This document shows positions 9,359 to 18,316 of a stretch of 64,000 nt of DNA, piece after piece (positions within the stretch are counted from its first letter, which is position 1; the number at the start of each line of letters is the position of its first letter). The notes beneath the pieces are model-generated. The model was not told where the DNA came from. It did not search any database and saw only the letters and a program-made list of their open reading frames with translations. Location: contig NZ_BMMQ01000003.1 in the NCBI RefSeq assembly GCF_014646015.1, forward strand, positions 186,001 through 250,000, in the 5' to 3' direction. This DNA comes from Microbacterium nanhaiense. Lineage in GTDB: Bacteria; Actinomycetota; Actinomycetes; Actinomycetales; Microbacteriaceae. The translations under genes and the position numbers were made by a program.

Positions 9359-9417
9359 CATTGAGTACCGGTACAAAGTAACACTGAGTAGCGGTAGTTG
9401 GCAATACTGAATAGTGA
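9359..9417. promoter_or_regulatory. Three direct repeats spaced 23 bp, probable PadR operator and promoter
   Basis: CATTGAGTACCGGT (9359-9372), CACTGAGTAGCGGT (9382-9395) and the weaker TACTGAATAGTGA (9405-9417) start exactly 23 bases apart. The first copy extends into the palindrome GTACCGGTAC (9365-9374). On the minus strand, TTGCCA and TACTTT lie 18 bases apart within the array and could be the operon promoter. The site sits between padR and the divergent amidase gene. Confidence 0.6.
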
Positions 9418-9442
9418 ACTCGGTGACGGGCCCGCGCACGGG

Positions 9443-10885
9443 ATGCGGGATCATGAGGGAGTGAAGACGACGCTCCTGGACCTGATCGGCGCCCTGCGGA
9501 CGGGGGAGGTGTCGCCGGTCGAGGCCGCCTCTGCCTATCTCGACCGCATCGAAGCCCTCGACCGGCTCGGCGCGTTCGTCGAGGTGACCCGCGAGCGCGC
9601 CCTCGCGCAGGCCGCGGCGCTCGGTGCCGCCCCGGGCGACGCGCCGCCGCTCTGGGGCGTGCCGATGGCGGACAAGGACCTCGTCGCACGCGCCGGCGTC
9701 ACCACCCGCTACGGATCCCGGGCGTTCGAGGGCTTCGTTCCGGAGACCTCGGATCCCCTCGCCCTCGCCCTCGACGGCCTGGGATCCGTCAGTCTCGGCA
9801 AGACCTCGACGCCCGAGTTCGGCATGACGGGGTACACCGAACCCGCGATCGGCGTCCCCGCCCGAAACCCCTGGGATCCCTCGACGGGCGCGGCCGGATC
9901 CAGCGGGGGAGCGGCCATCGCGGTCGCGACGGGCATGCTCCCGGCGACCGTCGCCTCCGACGCGGGCGGATCCATCCGGATTCCCTCCGCGACCGTCGGT
10001 GTCGTCGGCCTCAAGCCCGCGCGTGGGCGCCTGCCGGTCTCGAACGGCCTCGGTTCGCCCGGTGGGCTCGCGACGGCGGGCCCGATCGCCCGCACCGTCA
10101 CCGACGCCGCCTACCTTCTCGACGCGCTTGTCGGATCCGCGCCCCGCCGCCACGCGACGGCGGCGCCGGATCCGCACCGCGGGCCCGGGGGTGGGCCCGC
10201 ATCCTTCTCCGCCGCGCTCGCAACCGACACGGGACGACTCCGCATCGGCGCGACGCTCGTCACGCCGTGGGACGGCTGGACCGACACGACGCTCGACCCC
10301 CGGGGCCTCGCGGCTTGGGAGTGGGCCGCGGGTGTCTTCGCGGGCGACGGCCACGATGTCGTCGACGCCGACTGGCGCCCGCGAGGCTATCCGGAACTGT
10401 TCACGACGATCTGGCGCGCGTCCGCCGCGACGCTACCCGTCGCCGACGCCGAGCTCGATGAACTGCTCGAGCCCTTCACCGCCTGGATGGTGCGGGAGGG
10501 GCGGGCGATGGGGGCGCGCGAGGCCCTGGGCGGCTATCAGGCGGCAGGCCGCTTCGAGAGCGAGACGATCGAGGCGTTCGAAGCCTTCGACGCCGTGCTC
10601 ACACCGGCCCTCGCCATGGAGCCGCAGGCGATCGGCTGGAACGCCGTCGGCGCGAGCCCGATGGAGAACTTCGCGCGGCAATGCCAGTACGCGCCCCACA
10701 CGAGCTTCGTGAACGTCTCGGGCCTCCCCGCCATCACGATCCCCGCGCCCGCGGCCCCGGGCGAGCGCCCCTGGAGCGTCCAGCTCGTCGGCCGCCCGGG
10801 CGGCGAGGCACGGATCCTTCAGCTCGCCGCGCGGCTCGAGGCCGCCCGCGGCGCGCTCCCGTACCCGCCCGGGTACGGCGCATAG
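9443..10885 (+). CDS. Amidase signature family enzyme
   Basis: Hydrolyses a carboxamide; the substrate is unknown. The Ser-cisSer-Lys triad is visible: the lysine in MADKDLVA, the cis-serine in the motif AAGSSGGAA, and the nucleophilic serine in [11 protein letters not shown] full-length amidase domain of about 475-480 residues is present. The start is uncertain. The ATG at 9443 is listed, but the GTG at 9461 ([12 protein letters not shown]) is equally possible, and neither has a strong ribosome site. The gene is divergent from the padR operon and may share its control region. There is no associated Glu-tRNA amidotransferase partner, so it is not GatA. Confidence 0.85.
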   Translation: MRDHEGVKTTLLDLIGALRTGEVSPVEAASAYLDRIEALDRLGAFVEVTRERALAQAAALGAAPGDAPPLWGVPMADKDLVARAGVTTRYGSRAFEGFVPETSDPLALALDGLGSVSLGKTSTPEFGMTGYTEPAIGVPARNPWDPSTGAAGSSGGAAIAVATGMLPATVASDAGGSIRIPSATVGVVGLKPARGRLPVSNGLGSPGGLATAGPIARTVTDAAYLLDALVGSAPRRHATAAPDPHRGPGGGPASFSAALATDTGRLRIGATLVTPWDGWTDTTLDPRGLAAWEWAAGVFAGDGHDVVDADWRPRGYPELFTTIWRASAATLPVADAELDELLEPFTAWMVREGRAMGAREALGGYQAAGRFESETIEAFEAFDAVLTPALAMEPQAIGWNAVGASPMENFARQCQYAPHTSFVNVSGLPAITIPAPAAPGERPWSVQLVGRPGGEARILQLAARLEAARGALPYPPGYGA

Positions 10886-10927
10886 ATCCCCGGCGCGCGG
10901 GTCGAGAGCGCGTGCGCGACCGCGCCG

Positions 10928-11041
10928 AGATTCTGAAGATGCGGCGAAAAGTGGCGCGACCGGTCCAGATCGTCAGAATCTGGGCGCACAGTCAGAATCT
11001 CACGCGCACAGAATCTCACGCGCACGGAATCTCACGCGCAC
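10928..11041. repeat. Inverted repeat followed by four short direct repeats upstream of ada
   Basis: AGATTCTGA (10928-10936) and TCAGAATCT (10973-10981) form a perfect 9-bp inverted repeat with a 36-base spacer. From 10975 the motif AGAATCTCACGCGCAC is present in four copies: 10975-10989 (divergent), 10994-11009, 11010-11025 and 11026-11041. The last three are contiguous. The array lies 80-190 bases before the ada-type gene and after the amidase stop. It could be regulatory or a slippage product. Confidence 0.75.
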
Positions 11042-11120
11042 GAGGCGTCGCCGCCGCCCGCGGCACCGCGATGTCCGATTTCCGCCAGCCGGCACCCGCG
11101 GGCCGTGGCAGAGTGAAGGC

Positions 11121-12674
11121 ATGAGCACAGCCCCCGGCGTCGGCACGGGCGCGACCGACTTCGACGAACGGTACCGCGCAATCAGCGCCCGCGACACCCG
11201 ATTCGACGGGCAGTTCGTGACGGCGGTCCGGACGACCGGGATCTACTGCCGCCCCAGCTGCCCGGCGCGTACGCCCAAGCCCGAGAACGTCGTGTTCTTC
11301 CCGACGAGCGCCGCCGCGCACGAGGCCGGATTCCGCGCCTGCAAGCGCTGCCTCCCGGAGGCCGCACCGGGTTCGTCCGCGTGGGATCTCCGCGGCGACA
11401 CCGCCGCCAGGGCGATGAGGCTGATCGCCTCGGGCGTCGTCGAACGCGAAGGGGTGCCGGGGCTCGCGGCGCGGCTCGGATACTCCAGCCGCCACCTCAC
11501 GCGATTGCTCGTCGCCGAGCTCGGGGCGGGGCCGCTCGCCCTCGCCAGGGCGCACCGCGCACACACCGCGCGGATGCTCCTCGTCGGCACCGAGCTGCCG
11601 GTCTCCGACGTCGCGTTCTCTGCCGGCTTCGCGAGCATCCGACAGTGTAACGACACCATCCGCGAGGTGTTCGGCCTGACGCCGGGGGAGTTGCGAGCGC
11701 GTCGCCGCACATCGGCAGGCCGCGGGGACGGGAGCGCGGAGGTGCCGGGCACGATCGACCTCGTGCTCCCGTACCGCGCGCCGTTCGATGCCGCAGGAAT
11801 CTTCGCCTGGATGGCCGCCCGAGCGCTCCCCGGTATCGAAGAGGCGACGCCGACCTCCTTCGCCCGGCACCTGCGGATGCCCGGGGGAACGGCCTGGTTC
11901 GACGTCAGGCACGACTCCGCCGAGCGGCTGCACCTGCGCGCCCGGGTGACGCGGCTCGGCGACCTCGCGCCGCTCGTGGCCACGGTGCGTCGCATCTTCG
12001 ACCTCGACGCCGACCCGCTCGCCGTGGACGAGGCGCTGTCCGTGCACCCCGAGCTCGCCCCGCTCGTCGCCCGGACCCGCGGGATCCGCGTGCCCGGTTC
12101 CGCGGACCCGCACGAGATGCTGATCCGCGCGATGGTGGGGCAGCAGATCACCGTGGTTGCCGCGCGCACGGCGCTGACGGCGCTCGCGGATGCGCTCGGC
12201 GAGAAGACGGCGCAGGGGGTGCTGTTCCCGACCATGGCGGCGATCGCGGAGCGCGGCGCGGAGGTGCTTCGCGGCCCCGCCGCGCGCATCCGCGCGATCA
12301 CCGGCGCGGCGGCAGCCCTCGCCGACGGCTCGCTCACCCTCACCATCGGGGACGACAGCGCCGCCCAGCGCGCCGGGCTGCTCGCGATGCCCGGTATCGG
12401 CCCGTGGACGGCGGACTACGTGCGCATGCGCGTGCTCGGCGATCCCGACATTCTGCTGCCGGGTGACGTCGCCCTGCGCGCCGGTGCCGCGGCATCCGGG
12501 CTCCCCGGCGAGCCGAGGCCCCTCGCCGCCTGGGCGGAGCGGGTCGCGCCATGGCGCAGCTACCTCAGCGCGCACCTCTGGCGCGCGGCGCCGATCCGGC
12601 CCGCACGCACCGCGAGCGCCCGCCCCGCGCGGACGACAAGCCCTGCGCCGATGACAAACAAGGAGATCTCATGA
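11121..12674 (+). CDS. Ada-AlkA fusion: methyl-phosphotriester sensor plus 3-methyladenine glycosylase
   Basis: A bifunctional alkylation-damage protein of 517 residues. Residues 1-80 are the Ada zinc domain with Cys43, Cys47, Cys74 and Cys77; Cys43 is the expected methyl acceptor. Residues 90-195 are an AraC-type helix-turn-helix ([22 protein letters not shown]-like second helix). Residues 215-500 are an AlkA N-terminal domain and a helix-hairpin-helix glycosylase ([12 protein letters not shown]) with the catalytic Asp in LLPGDVAL. It should switch on the adaptive response and excise alkylated bases. A -10-like CAGAGT ends six bases before the ATG, so the mRNA may be leaderless. Its stop overlaps the ogt start. 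Confidence 0.93.
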   Translation: MSTAPGVGTGATDFDERYRAISARDTRFDGQFVTAVRTTGIYCRPSCPARTPKPENVVFFPTSAAAHEAGFRACKRCLPEAAPGSSAWDLRGDTAARAMRLIASGVVEREGVPGLAARLGYSSRHLTRLLVAELGAGPLALARAHRAHTARMLLVGTELPVSDVAFSAGFASIRQCNDTIREVFGLTPGELRARRRTSAGRGDGSAEVPGTIDLVLPYRAPFDAAGIFAWMAARALPGIEEATPTSFARHLRMPGGTAWFDVRHDSAERLHLRARVTRLGDLAPLVATVRRIFDLDADPLAVDEALSVHPELAPLVARTRGIRVPGSADPHEMLIRAMVGQQITVVAARTALTALADALGEKTAQGVLFPTMAAIAERGAEVLRGPAARIRAITGAAAALADGSLTLTIGDDSAAQRAGLLAMPGIGPWTADYVRMRVLGDPDILLPGDVALRAGAAASGLPGEPRPLAAWAERVAPWRSYLSAHLWRAAPIRPARTASARPARTTSPAPMTNKEIS

Positions 12675-13168
12675 CCGCCCTCATCCAGACCGTCGACACC
12701 GCCGACGGCGCCTTCACGGTCCTCGCCGACGAGCGCCAGCGGGTGCTCGCCTCCGGGTGGACCGCGGATCCCGAGGCGATCGTCGCCCGCCTGGCCGCGG
12801 CGGAGCGCCCGGAGCGGATCACGGAAGGAGAGACGGAAGCCGTCGAGGCCGTGCTCGCCTACTACGGCGGCGAGCTGTCCGCGATAGACGCCGTGGCCGT
12901 GAAGCAGACCGGTACCGCGCTCCAGCTCGCAGGCTGGGAGATGCTGCGCCGGATCGAACCCGGCGCGCCCCTCACCTACACGGGCTTTGCAGCGCGGCTC
13001 GGCAACCCCCGGGCCGTGCGCGCCGCCGCGTCGATCTGCGCCCGCAACGCTCCCGCCCTCTTCGTGCCGTGCCACCGGGTGCTCCGCACCGACGGCACCC
13101 TCGGCGGATTCGCCTGGGGCCTCGACGTGAAGACGAGCCTGCTCGCCCGCGAGTCCGCGACGCAGTAG
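12671..13168 (+). CDS. ogt: Methylated-DNA-protein-cysteine methyltransferase
   Basis: Repairs O6-methylguanine by irreversible transfer of the methyl group to its own cysteine. The 165-residue protein has the active-site motif PCHRV with Cys134 and the helix-turn-helix region [17 protein letters not shown], with the arginine finger used for base flipping. The ATG follows AAGGAGATCTC and overlaps the stop of the Ada-AlkA gene by four bases (ATGA). The two therefore form a coupled alkylation-repair operon, most likely induced by the Ada domain. The last codons and the stop lie in a 15-bp tandem repeat. Confidence 0.94.
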   Translation: MTALIQTVDTADGAFTVLADERQRVLASGWTADPEAIVARLAAAERPERITEGETEAVEAVLAYYGGELSAIDAVAVKQTGTALQLAGWEMLRRIEPGAPLTYTGFAARLGNPRAVRAAASICARNAPALFVPCHRVLRTDGTLGGFAWGLDVKTSLLARESATQ

Positions 13169-13217
13169 GTCCCGACGCAGTAGGTCCCGACGCAGTAAGT
13201 CCCGGCACAGTGAATCG
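13158..13217 (+). repeat. 15-bp tandem repeat spanning the ogt stop codon
   Basis: Four consecutive units of CGACGCAGTAGGTCC starting at 13158, 13173, 13188 and 13203. The first two are identical, the third has one change and the fourth several. The first unit contains the ogt stop TAG, so later units are untranslated. A loss or gain of units would not alter the protein. Confidence 0.85.
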
Positions 13218-13292
13218 TGCCGCGCGGCGTCGACGACCGACGGCACGTCCGCACGCCGGCAGCTCGCGGAGCAGTGCGTCCGGCGGTTGCGC

Positions 13293-13856
13293 CTAGAGCT
13301 GGTAGCTCGGCGACGTGAGGATCTCGGCCACGTCGTCCCTGGCCTTTCGGGGTCGGGCCGTGGCGGGAATCCCGACGACGATGCTGTCGGCGGGCGCGTC
13401 CTTGGTCACGACGGCGTTCGCTCCCACGGCGCTGCGGGCGCCGATCCTGACGGGCCCCAGCACCTTCGCTCCGGCCCCGACGACGACGCCGTCCTCGAGG
13501 GTGGGGTGGCGCTTGCCGTGGCTCAGCGAGACGCCGCCGAGGGTGACCTGGTGGTACAGCATCACGTCGTCGCCGACCTCCGCCGTTTCACCGATGACGA
13601 CGCCCATGCCGTGATCGATGAAGAAGCGCCGACCGATCGTCGCGCCGGGATGGATCTCGACGCCCGTCACCCAACGCGCGATCTGTGAGAGAGCGCGCGC
13701 GGGAAAACGCAGCCCGCGGATCCAGAGCGCGTGCGAGATCCGGTGCGTCCAGATCGCGTGGAGTCCCGGGTAGAGAAGCCCGATCTCGAGGGATCCACGT
13801 GCGGCGGGATCGCGTCGGCGTGCGGCGGCGATGTCTTCGCGGATACCCAAACCCAT
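13293..13856 (-). CDS. cysE: Serine O-acetyltransferase
   Basis: Acetylates L-serine with acetyl-CoA to O-acetylserine, the substrate of CysK. The 187-residue protein is of the short actinobacterial type and shows the left-handed beta-helix hexapeptide repeats ([22 protein letters not shown], then [15 protein letters not shown], then [13 protein letters not shown]). The catalytic histidine lies in the FIDHG motif. A perfect -10 TAGGTT (13864-13869 in the plus coordinates) ends seven bases before the ATG, so the gene appears leaderless with its own promoter, although it follows cysK. A strong hairpin separates it from cysK. Confidence 0.93.
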   Translation of the reverse strand: MGLGIREDIAAARRRDPAARGSLEIGLLYPGLHAIWTHRISHALWIRGLRFPARALSQIARWVTGVEIHPGATIGRRFFIDHGMGVVIGETAEVGDDVMLYHQVTLGGVSLSHGKRHPTLEDGVVVGAGAKVLGPVRIGARSAVGANAVVTKDAPADSIVVGIPATARPRKARDDVAEILTSPSYQL

Positions 13857-13876
13857 ACGTGAAAACCTACCGAATG

Positions 13877-13917
13877 CCGGAGGGGCCGGACGCCAATATG
13901 ACGTCCGGCCCCTCCGG
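13877..13917 (-). terminator. 16-bp perfect hairpin between cysK and cysE
   Basis: CCGGAGGGGCCGGACG (13877-13892) is exactly complementary to CGTCCGGCCCCTCCGG (13902-13917), with a 9-base loop. It lies just after the cysK stop. It should end the cysK transcript before the separate leaderless cysE promoter. Confidence 0.8.
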
Positions 13918-13941
13918 GAGACCGGTGCGTGGGTCGACGGC

Positions 13942-14877
13942 TCAGTCGCCGTAGCCCTCCCACAGCACGGTCGAGACGTAGCGCTCGCCGGTGTCGGGCA
14001 CGACGACGACGATGTTCTTGCCGGCGTTCTCGGGGCGCTTCGCGACCTGCACGGCCGCCCACACGGCTGCACCGGAGGAGATGCCCGCGAGGATGCCCTC
14101 CTTCGAGGCGAGGTCGCGCGCCGTCGCGACTGAGTCGTCGAGCTGCACGTCGATGACCTCGTCGTAGACATCGCGGTCGAGGATCTCGGGAACGAAGTTC
14201 GCGCCGAGCCCCTGGATCTTGTGGGGGCCCGCCTTGCCCTCCGTCAGGAGGGGCGAGTCGGCCGGCTCGACCGCGACGATCTGCACGCCCGGCACGCGCT
14301 CCTTGAGCACCTGGCCGACGCCGGAGATGGTGCCGCCCGTGCCGATGCCTGCGACGAAGATGTCGATCTTCCCCTCGGTGTCGGCGAGGATCTCCTCGGC
14401 CGTCGTTGCGCGGTGGATCTTGACGTTCGCCTGGTTCGCGAACTGGCTCGCGAGCACGGCACCCGGCGTCTCCGCGACGATCCGCTTCGCCTCTTCCACG
14501 GCGCCGTTCATTCCCTTGGCGGGGTCGGTGAGCACCAGCTCGGCGCCGAAGGCGCGCAGCAGGACCTTGCGCTCGTTCGACATCGACGAGGGCATGGTGA
14601 GGACGACCTTGTAGCCGCGGGCGGCGCCGACGAGCGCGAGCGCGATGCCCGTGTTGCCCGACGTTCCCTCGACGATCGTGCCGCCGGCCGGCAGCGCACC
14701 GGACTCCTCCGCGGCGTCGACGATGGCGACACCGATGCGGTCCTTGACGGACGATCCGGGGTTGAAGAACTCGAGCTTCGCATACACGTTCGCCTCGGCA
14801 CCGTCGGTGACGCGGTTCAGGCGGACGAGCGGCGTCTTGCCGAACGTGCTCGAGATGTCGTTGTGGATTCCAGCCAT
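13942..14877 (-). CDS. cysK: Cysteine synthase A
   Basis: PLP enzyme that makes L-cysteine from O-acetylserine and sulfide. The 311-residue protein has the lysine motif [11 protein letters not shown], the substrate loop EGTSGNTG, the phosphate-binding GIGTGGT and the C-terminal GISSGAAV. The ATG at 14877 is preceded by GAAAGG. A longer in-frame GTG at 14943 would overlap the probable -10 TAGAGT (14942-14947 on plus coordinates) and is unlikely. It is grouped with cysE, its metabolic and physical partner, but has a separate terminator. Confidence 0.95.
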   Translation of the reverse strand: MAGIHNDISSTFGKTPLVRLNRVTDGAEANVYAKLEFFNPGSSVKDRIGVAIVDAAEESGALPAGGTIVEGTSGNTGIALALVGAARGYKVVLTMPSSMSNERKVLLRAFGAELVLTDPAKGMNGAVEEAKRIVAETPGAVLASQFANQANVKIHRATTAEEILADTEGKIDIFVAGIGTGGTISGVGQVLKERVPGVQIVAVEPADSPLLTEGKAGPHKIQGLGANFVPEILDRDVYDEVIDVQLDDSVATARDLASKEGILAGISSGAAVWAAVQVAKRPENAGKNIVVVVPDTGERYVSTVLWEGYGD

Positions 14878-15031
14878 GGGTGGTGCCTTTCGGGAGAAGG
14901 TGGGACCGGCCGAACGACGGTCATCGTCGAACCTGTGAGTCACTCTATGGCGAATCCTCCGCCCCCGGGGCGATGTGTTTCAGACGGTTTCACGGCGGCC
15001 GTTCCGCGGCGACCCCATAGAGTCGGATCTC

Positions 15032-15913
15032 GTGACGACGAATCGAGAGCGGGTCCCCCTGCGCGACGCCCTGCGCGGCGCAGCCGATGTGCTGGCGGGC
15101 GCGGGAGTGACGGATCCGGTCGTCGACGCGGAGCTCCTGCTCGCGTGGACGCTCGGCGCCGAGGTCAGCAGGGGAGAGGTGCACGCCGGGATCATCCGCG
15201 GCGACGACCTCGAGGCGGCGCAGCACGAGCGCTTCCGGGGCTACGTCGCGCGCCGCGCGGCGCGCGAGCCGCTGCAACACATCACGGGATCCGCGCCGTT
15301 TCGGCACCTGATGCTGTCCGTCGGGCCGGGCGTGTTCGTGCCGCGGCCCGAGACCGAGATCGTGGCGCAGTTCGCCATCGACGCGCTCGCGAACGCCGCG
15401 GAGCCGGCGCCCATCGCCGTCGATCTCGGCACGGGGTCGGGCGCGATCGCGCTCGCGCTGGCCACCGAGGTTCCGCACGCGTCGGTGTACGCCGTCGAGA
15501 AGTCCGATGCCGCCATCGCCTGGACCCGGCGGAACGTCGAGGCGATCGCGCCCGGGGTGGAGCTGCGGCACGGCGATCTCGCAACGGCGTTCGACGACCT
15601 TGCCGGGCGCGTGGCCGTCGTCGCGTCGAACCCGCCCTACGTGCCCGACGCGGCGATTCCCCGTGACGACGAGGTGCGGCTGCACGACCCCGCCCTGGCG
15701 CTCTACGGTGGCGCCGACGGGCTCGACATCGTGCGCATCATCAGCCGCGTCGGGCACCGGTTGGCGCGAGCGGGCGGCACGATCGTGCTCGAGCACGGCG
15801 AATGGCAGGGCGAGGCGATCCGGGAGATTCTCGCCTCCGACGGTTGGCTGGGCGCGAGTACTCACCCCGATCTCACGGGGCGCGACCGCGCGACGACCGC
15901 CGTCCGACCGTGA
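15032..15913 (+). CDS. prmC: Release factor glutamine methyltransferase
   Basis: SAM-dependent enzyme that methylates the GGQ glutamine of release factors. The 293-residue protein has the SAM motif VDLGTGSGAIALA and the diagnostic NPPY (ASNPPYVPD). The GTG at 15032 is chosen because TAGAGT (15018-15023) ends eight bases upstream and there is no ribosome site, the pattern of a leaderless mRNA. An in-frame ATG at 14975 lies upstream of that promoter. Its usual partner prfA ends at 7060, so the neighbourhood has been split. Confidence 0.94.
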   Translation: MTTNRERVPLRDALRGAADVLAGAGVTDPVVDAELLLAWTLGAEVSRGEVHAGIIRGDDLEAAQHERFRGYVARRAAREPLQHITGSAPFRHLMLSVGPGVFVPRPETEIVAQFAIDALANAAEPAPIAVDLGTGSGAIALALATEVPHASVYAVEKSDAAIAWTRRNVEAIAPGVELRHGDLATAFDDLAGRVAVVASNPPYVPDAAIPRDDEVRLHDPALALYGGADGLDIVRIISRVGHRLARAGGTIVLEHGEWQGEAIREILASDGWLGASTHPDLTGRDRATTAVRP

Positions 15914-15955
15914 TCATTCCGTGATGCACAGTCTCGCGACCGTAGAATCGAGGGC

Positions 15956-16645
15956 GTGATGGGAACCGTCTACGACTGCAGCGACCGTGAGCAGATGCTC
16001 GCCGGCATGCGCGCCGCGCGCCAGACTCTCGCGCGGGGAGAGGTCGTCGTCGCGCCGACCGACACCGTATACGGCGTCGCCGCCGACGCGTTCAGCCCGG
16101 CCGCGGTGAAGAAGCTCCTCGCGACGAAGGGGCGCTCGCGCCAGCAGCCGCCGCCCGTGCTCGTGGGCTCCACGGATGCGCTCCGCGCCCTCGTTGAGCA
16201 GGTGCCGGAAGAGGTCGAGCGGCTGGTCGAACGCTTCTGGCCAGGCGGGCTCACGATCGTGCTCCCCGCGCAGCCGTCGCTCACGTGGGACCTGGGTGAG
16301 ACGAAGGGCACCGTCGCGGTGCGCCAGCCCGACAACGCGATCATGCTCGAGCTTCTCGCCGAGACCGGCCCGCTCGCCGTATCGAGCGCGAACCTGACGG
16401 GCCGACCCGCGGCGATCGACGCCGCCTCGGCCGTCGCGATGCTGGGCGACAGCGTCTCGGTTTTTCTCGACGACGGGCCGGTGGCGACGGGAGTCGCCTC
16501 GACGATCATCGACGCGACCGGTCTGGCCGGCCGCGGAGAGCGCACGGTCCGCGTGTTGCGCGACGGCGCGGTCTCGCGCGCCGAGCTCCGCGAGGTGCTG
16601 GGCGAGCTGCTCGAGGCGGACCCGGGCGAGGATCCGCCTCAGTGA
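15956..16645 (+). CDS. L-threonylcarbamoyladenylate synthase (Sua5/YciO/YrdC family)
   Basis: Makes threonylcarbamoyl-AMP from threonine, bicarbonate and ATP for the t6A37 modification of ANN-reading tRNAs. The 229-residue protein has the YrdC-fold motifs PTDTVYGVAADAF, KGRSRQQPPPVLV and SSANLTG. TAGAAT (15943-15948) ends seven bases before the GTG at 15956, so the gene appears leaderless; the next codon is ATG, an alternative start. It ends by overlapping the wecA GTG by four bases, so the two are coupled. It carries only the YrdC core, without the C-terminal Sua5 domain. Confidence 0.93.
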   Translation: MMGTVYDCSDREQMLAGMRAARQTLARGEVVVAPTDTVYGVAADAFSPAAVKKLLATKGRSRQQPPPVLVGSTDALRALVEQVPEEVERLVERFWPGGLTIVLPAQPSLTWDLGETKGTVAVRQPDNAIMLELLAETGPLAVSSANLTGRPAAIDAASAVAMLGDSVSVFLDDGPVATGVASTIIDATGLAGRGERTVRVLRDGAVSRAELREVLGELLEADPGEDPPQ

Positions 16646-17820
16646 AGCTCTATCTGCTGACCGCTCTCGTCACGGCCGTGATCACGTGCGGCTTCTCCTT
16701 CGTGGTGTGGCGCGTGGCGTTGCGGTTCAAGTGGTACCCCGCGGTGCGCGAACGCGACGTGCACACCCGGCCGACTCCGCGCCTGGGTGGCATTGCGATG
16801 CTGCTCGGCATCGTCAGCGTGCTGTTGCTCTCCCGCCTCGTCGGGTTCTTCGACATCTTCTGGGCCGAACCCCGAGTGGTGTGGTCCGTGCTCGGTGCGA
16901 CCCTCCTGATCGCGTTCGTGGGGCTGGCGGACGACATCTGGGACCTCGACTGGTTCCTGAAGCTCGGCGCGCAGTTCGTCGCGGCCGCGATCATCGCCGT
17001 CGGCGGCGGCGTGCAGATCTACGCCCTGCCGATCAACGGCATCACCCTGTTCTCGAGTGGCATGAGCATCGTGCTGACGATGTTCGCGATCGTCGTCGTG
17101 ATGAACGCCGTGAACTTCATCGACGGCCTGGACGGCCTCGTCGCGGGGGTGTGCCTCATCGCCAACGGCGTGTTCTTCGTCTACTCGTACCTGCTGGTGC
17201 GCGACGCGGGCGCGACGAGCTATGCCAACCTGGGGACGTTCCTGGCGGTCGTGCTCGTCGGAGCGTGCGCGGGCTTCCTGCCGATCAACTGGAACCCCGC
17301 GCGGATGTTCATGGGCGATACGGGGGCCCTCGTCGTCGGACTCCTGATGGCGACCAGCGCCATCGCCATCACCGGGCAGCTTCCGCCGGCGGCCCTCGAT
17401 CAGGACGTCACGGGTCGCTCACAGATCATCGGAACCCTGATTCCCATCCTGCTGCCGATCCTCGTCGTCGGGTTGCCGCTCGCCGACTTCGGCATGGCGA
17501 TCATCCGCCGCACGGCGCGCGGCAAGTCGCCGTTCTCGCCCGACCGCGAGCACCTCCACCACCGCATGATCGATCGCGGGCACTCCGTTCGCCAGGCGGT
17601 GCTCGTGTTCTACGCGTTCAGCGCGATCGCGTCGCTCACGATGCTGTTGATGTACATCTTCACGGGGGAGGACTGGTTCGGCGAGCACCGCATCGGTGAG
17701 TACTGGATCGCCGTCGCCTACGGCGTCGTCGGCTTTGCCGCCTGCCTCGTGCTCGCCGTCGTGCCCGCGACGCCGCCGCGGCGAGAGTCGCCGGCGCCGG
17801 AAGCGGTGAAGGGAGCCTGA
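16642..17820 (+). CDS. wecA: Undecaprenyl-phosphate GlcNAc-1-phosphate transferase (MraY/WecA family)
   Basis: Polytopic membrane enzyme of 392 residues that starts lipid-linked glycan synthesis, for example teichoic or other wall polymers, by moving a sugar-1-phosphate onto undecaprenyl phosphate. About ten membrane segments are present. Catalytic marks are ADDIWDLDW, NFIDGLDGL, FMGDTGAL and the carbohydrate-recognition motif HLHHRMID, which separates WecA-type from MraY-type enzymes. The GTG overlaps the sua5 stop. The stop shares bases with the next ATG (TGATG). Confidence 0.92.
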   Translation: MKLYLLTALVTAVITCGFSFVVWRVALRFKWYPAVRERDVHTRPTPRLGGIAMLLGIVSVLLLSRLVGFFDIFWAEPRVVWSVLGATLLIAFVGLADDIWDLDWFLKLGAQFVAAAIIAVGGGVQIYALPINGITLFSSGMSIVLTMFAIVVVMNAVNFIDGLDGLVAGVCLIANGVFFVYSYLLVRDAGATSYANLGTFLAVVLVGACAGFLPINWNPARMFMGDTGALVVGLLMATSAIAITGQLPPAALDQDVTGRSQIIGTLIPILLPILVVGLPLADFGMAIIRRTARGKSPFSPDREHLHHRMIDRGHSVRQAVLVFYAFSAIASLTMLLMYIFTGEDWFGEHRIGEYWIAVAYGVVGFAACLVLAVVPATPPRRESPAPEAVKGA

Positions 17821-18251
17821 TGTTCCGCAACCCCGTCGTCCTGCGCGCCATCGCGATGAGCGCCATCGGCTGGACGTGCGCGTCGTTCGTCGCCTGCCTC
17901 CTCGCCCTCGTCGTTGCCGGGCCGCAGGGGCTCGGCAGCGCCGCCGTCGGCGCGGCCGCCGGTCTCGTGTTTCCCGTCCTGACGGTGCTCGCGCTCGCGA
18001 TCCCCGACCGGGCGTACGGATCCGCGCGCTACGCCGCGCGCGTCTTCTTCGGCTTCCTCGCGGGCTTCGTCATCAAGGTCGTGCTCTTCTTCGTCGCGCT
18101 GCTCGTCCTGCTCGACGTCGTCGGCGTGGTCCCGGGCGCCGCCTACGGCGCGCTTCTCGGGACGGCGCTCGTGTCGCTCGCAATCGACGTGTTCGTTGCC
18201 AACGGGATCCGGAGTCCCGCCGACGAGCGTCTCGCACGGGAATCTTCCTAA
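17820..18251 (+). CDS. Small membrane protein upstream of atp operon (AtpI-like)
   Basis: A 143-residue protein with four hydrophobic segments, coupled to wecA by a TGATG overlap. Position directly before atpB is where atpI, a proposed assembly aid for the c-ring, is found in many bacteria. The motif GSARYAARVFFGFLAGFVIKVVLFFV resembles the matching region of the next gene, so the two look like tandem paralogues. Assignment to the AtpI group rests on position and topology, not on a diagnostic motif. Confidence 0.6.
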   Translation: MFRNPVVLRAIAMSAIGWTCASFVACLLALVVAGPQGLGSAAVGAAAGLVFPVLTVLALAIPDRAYGSARYAARVFFGFLAGFVIKVVLFFVALLVLLDVVGVVPGAAYGALLGTALVSLAIDVFVANGIRSPADERLARESS

Positions 18252-18316
18252 GCTCGGCCCGGTACCCTCGTGGGGGCGCACGTTCCGCGCCCGTTCCGCG
18301 ATTTCAGGAGACCACA

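Noticed and set aside
14878-14943. A cysteine leader peptide upstream of cysK
   Set aside because: The short frames after the probable TAGAGT promoter contain no Cys codons and overlap cysK, so there is no sign of Cys attenuation.
16642-17820. mraY of the dcw cluster
   Set aside because: The HLHHR motif and the position before atp genes match the WecA/Rfe branch, and no mur/fts genes are adjacent.
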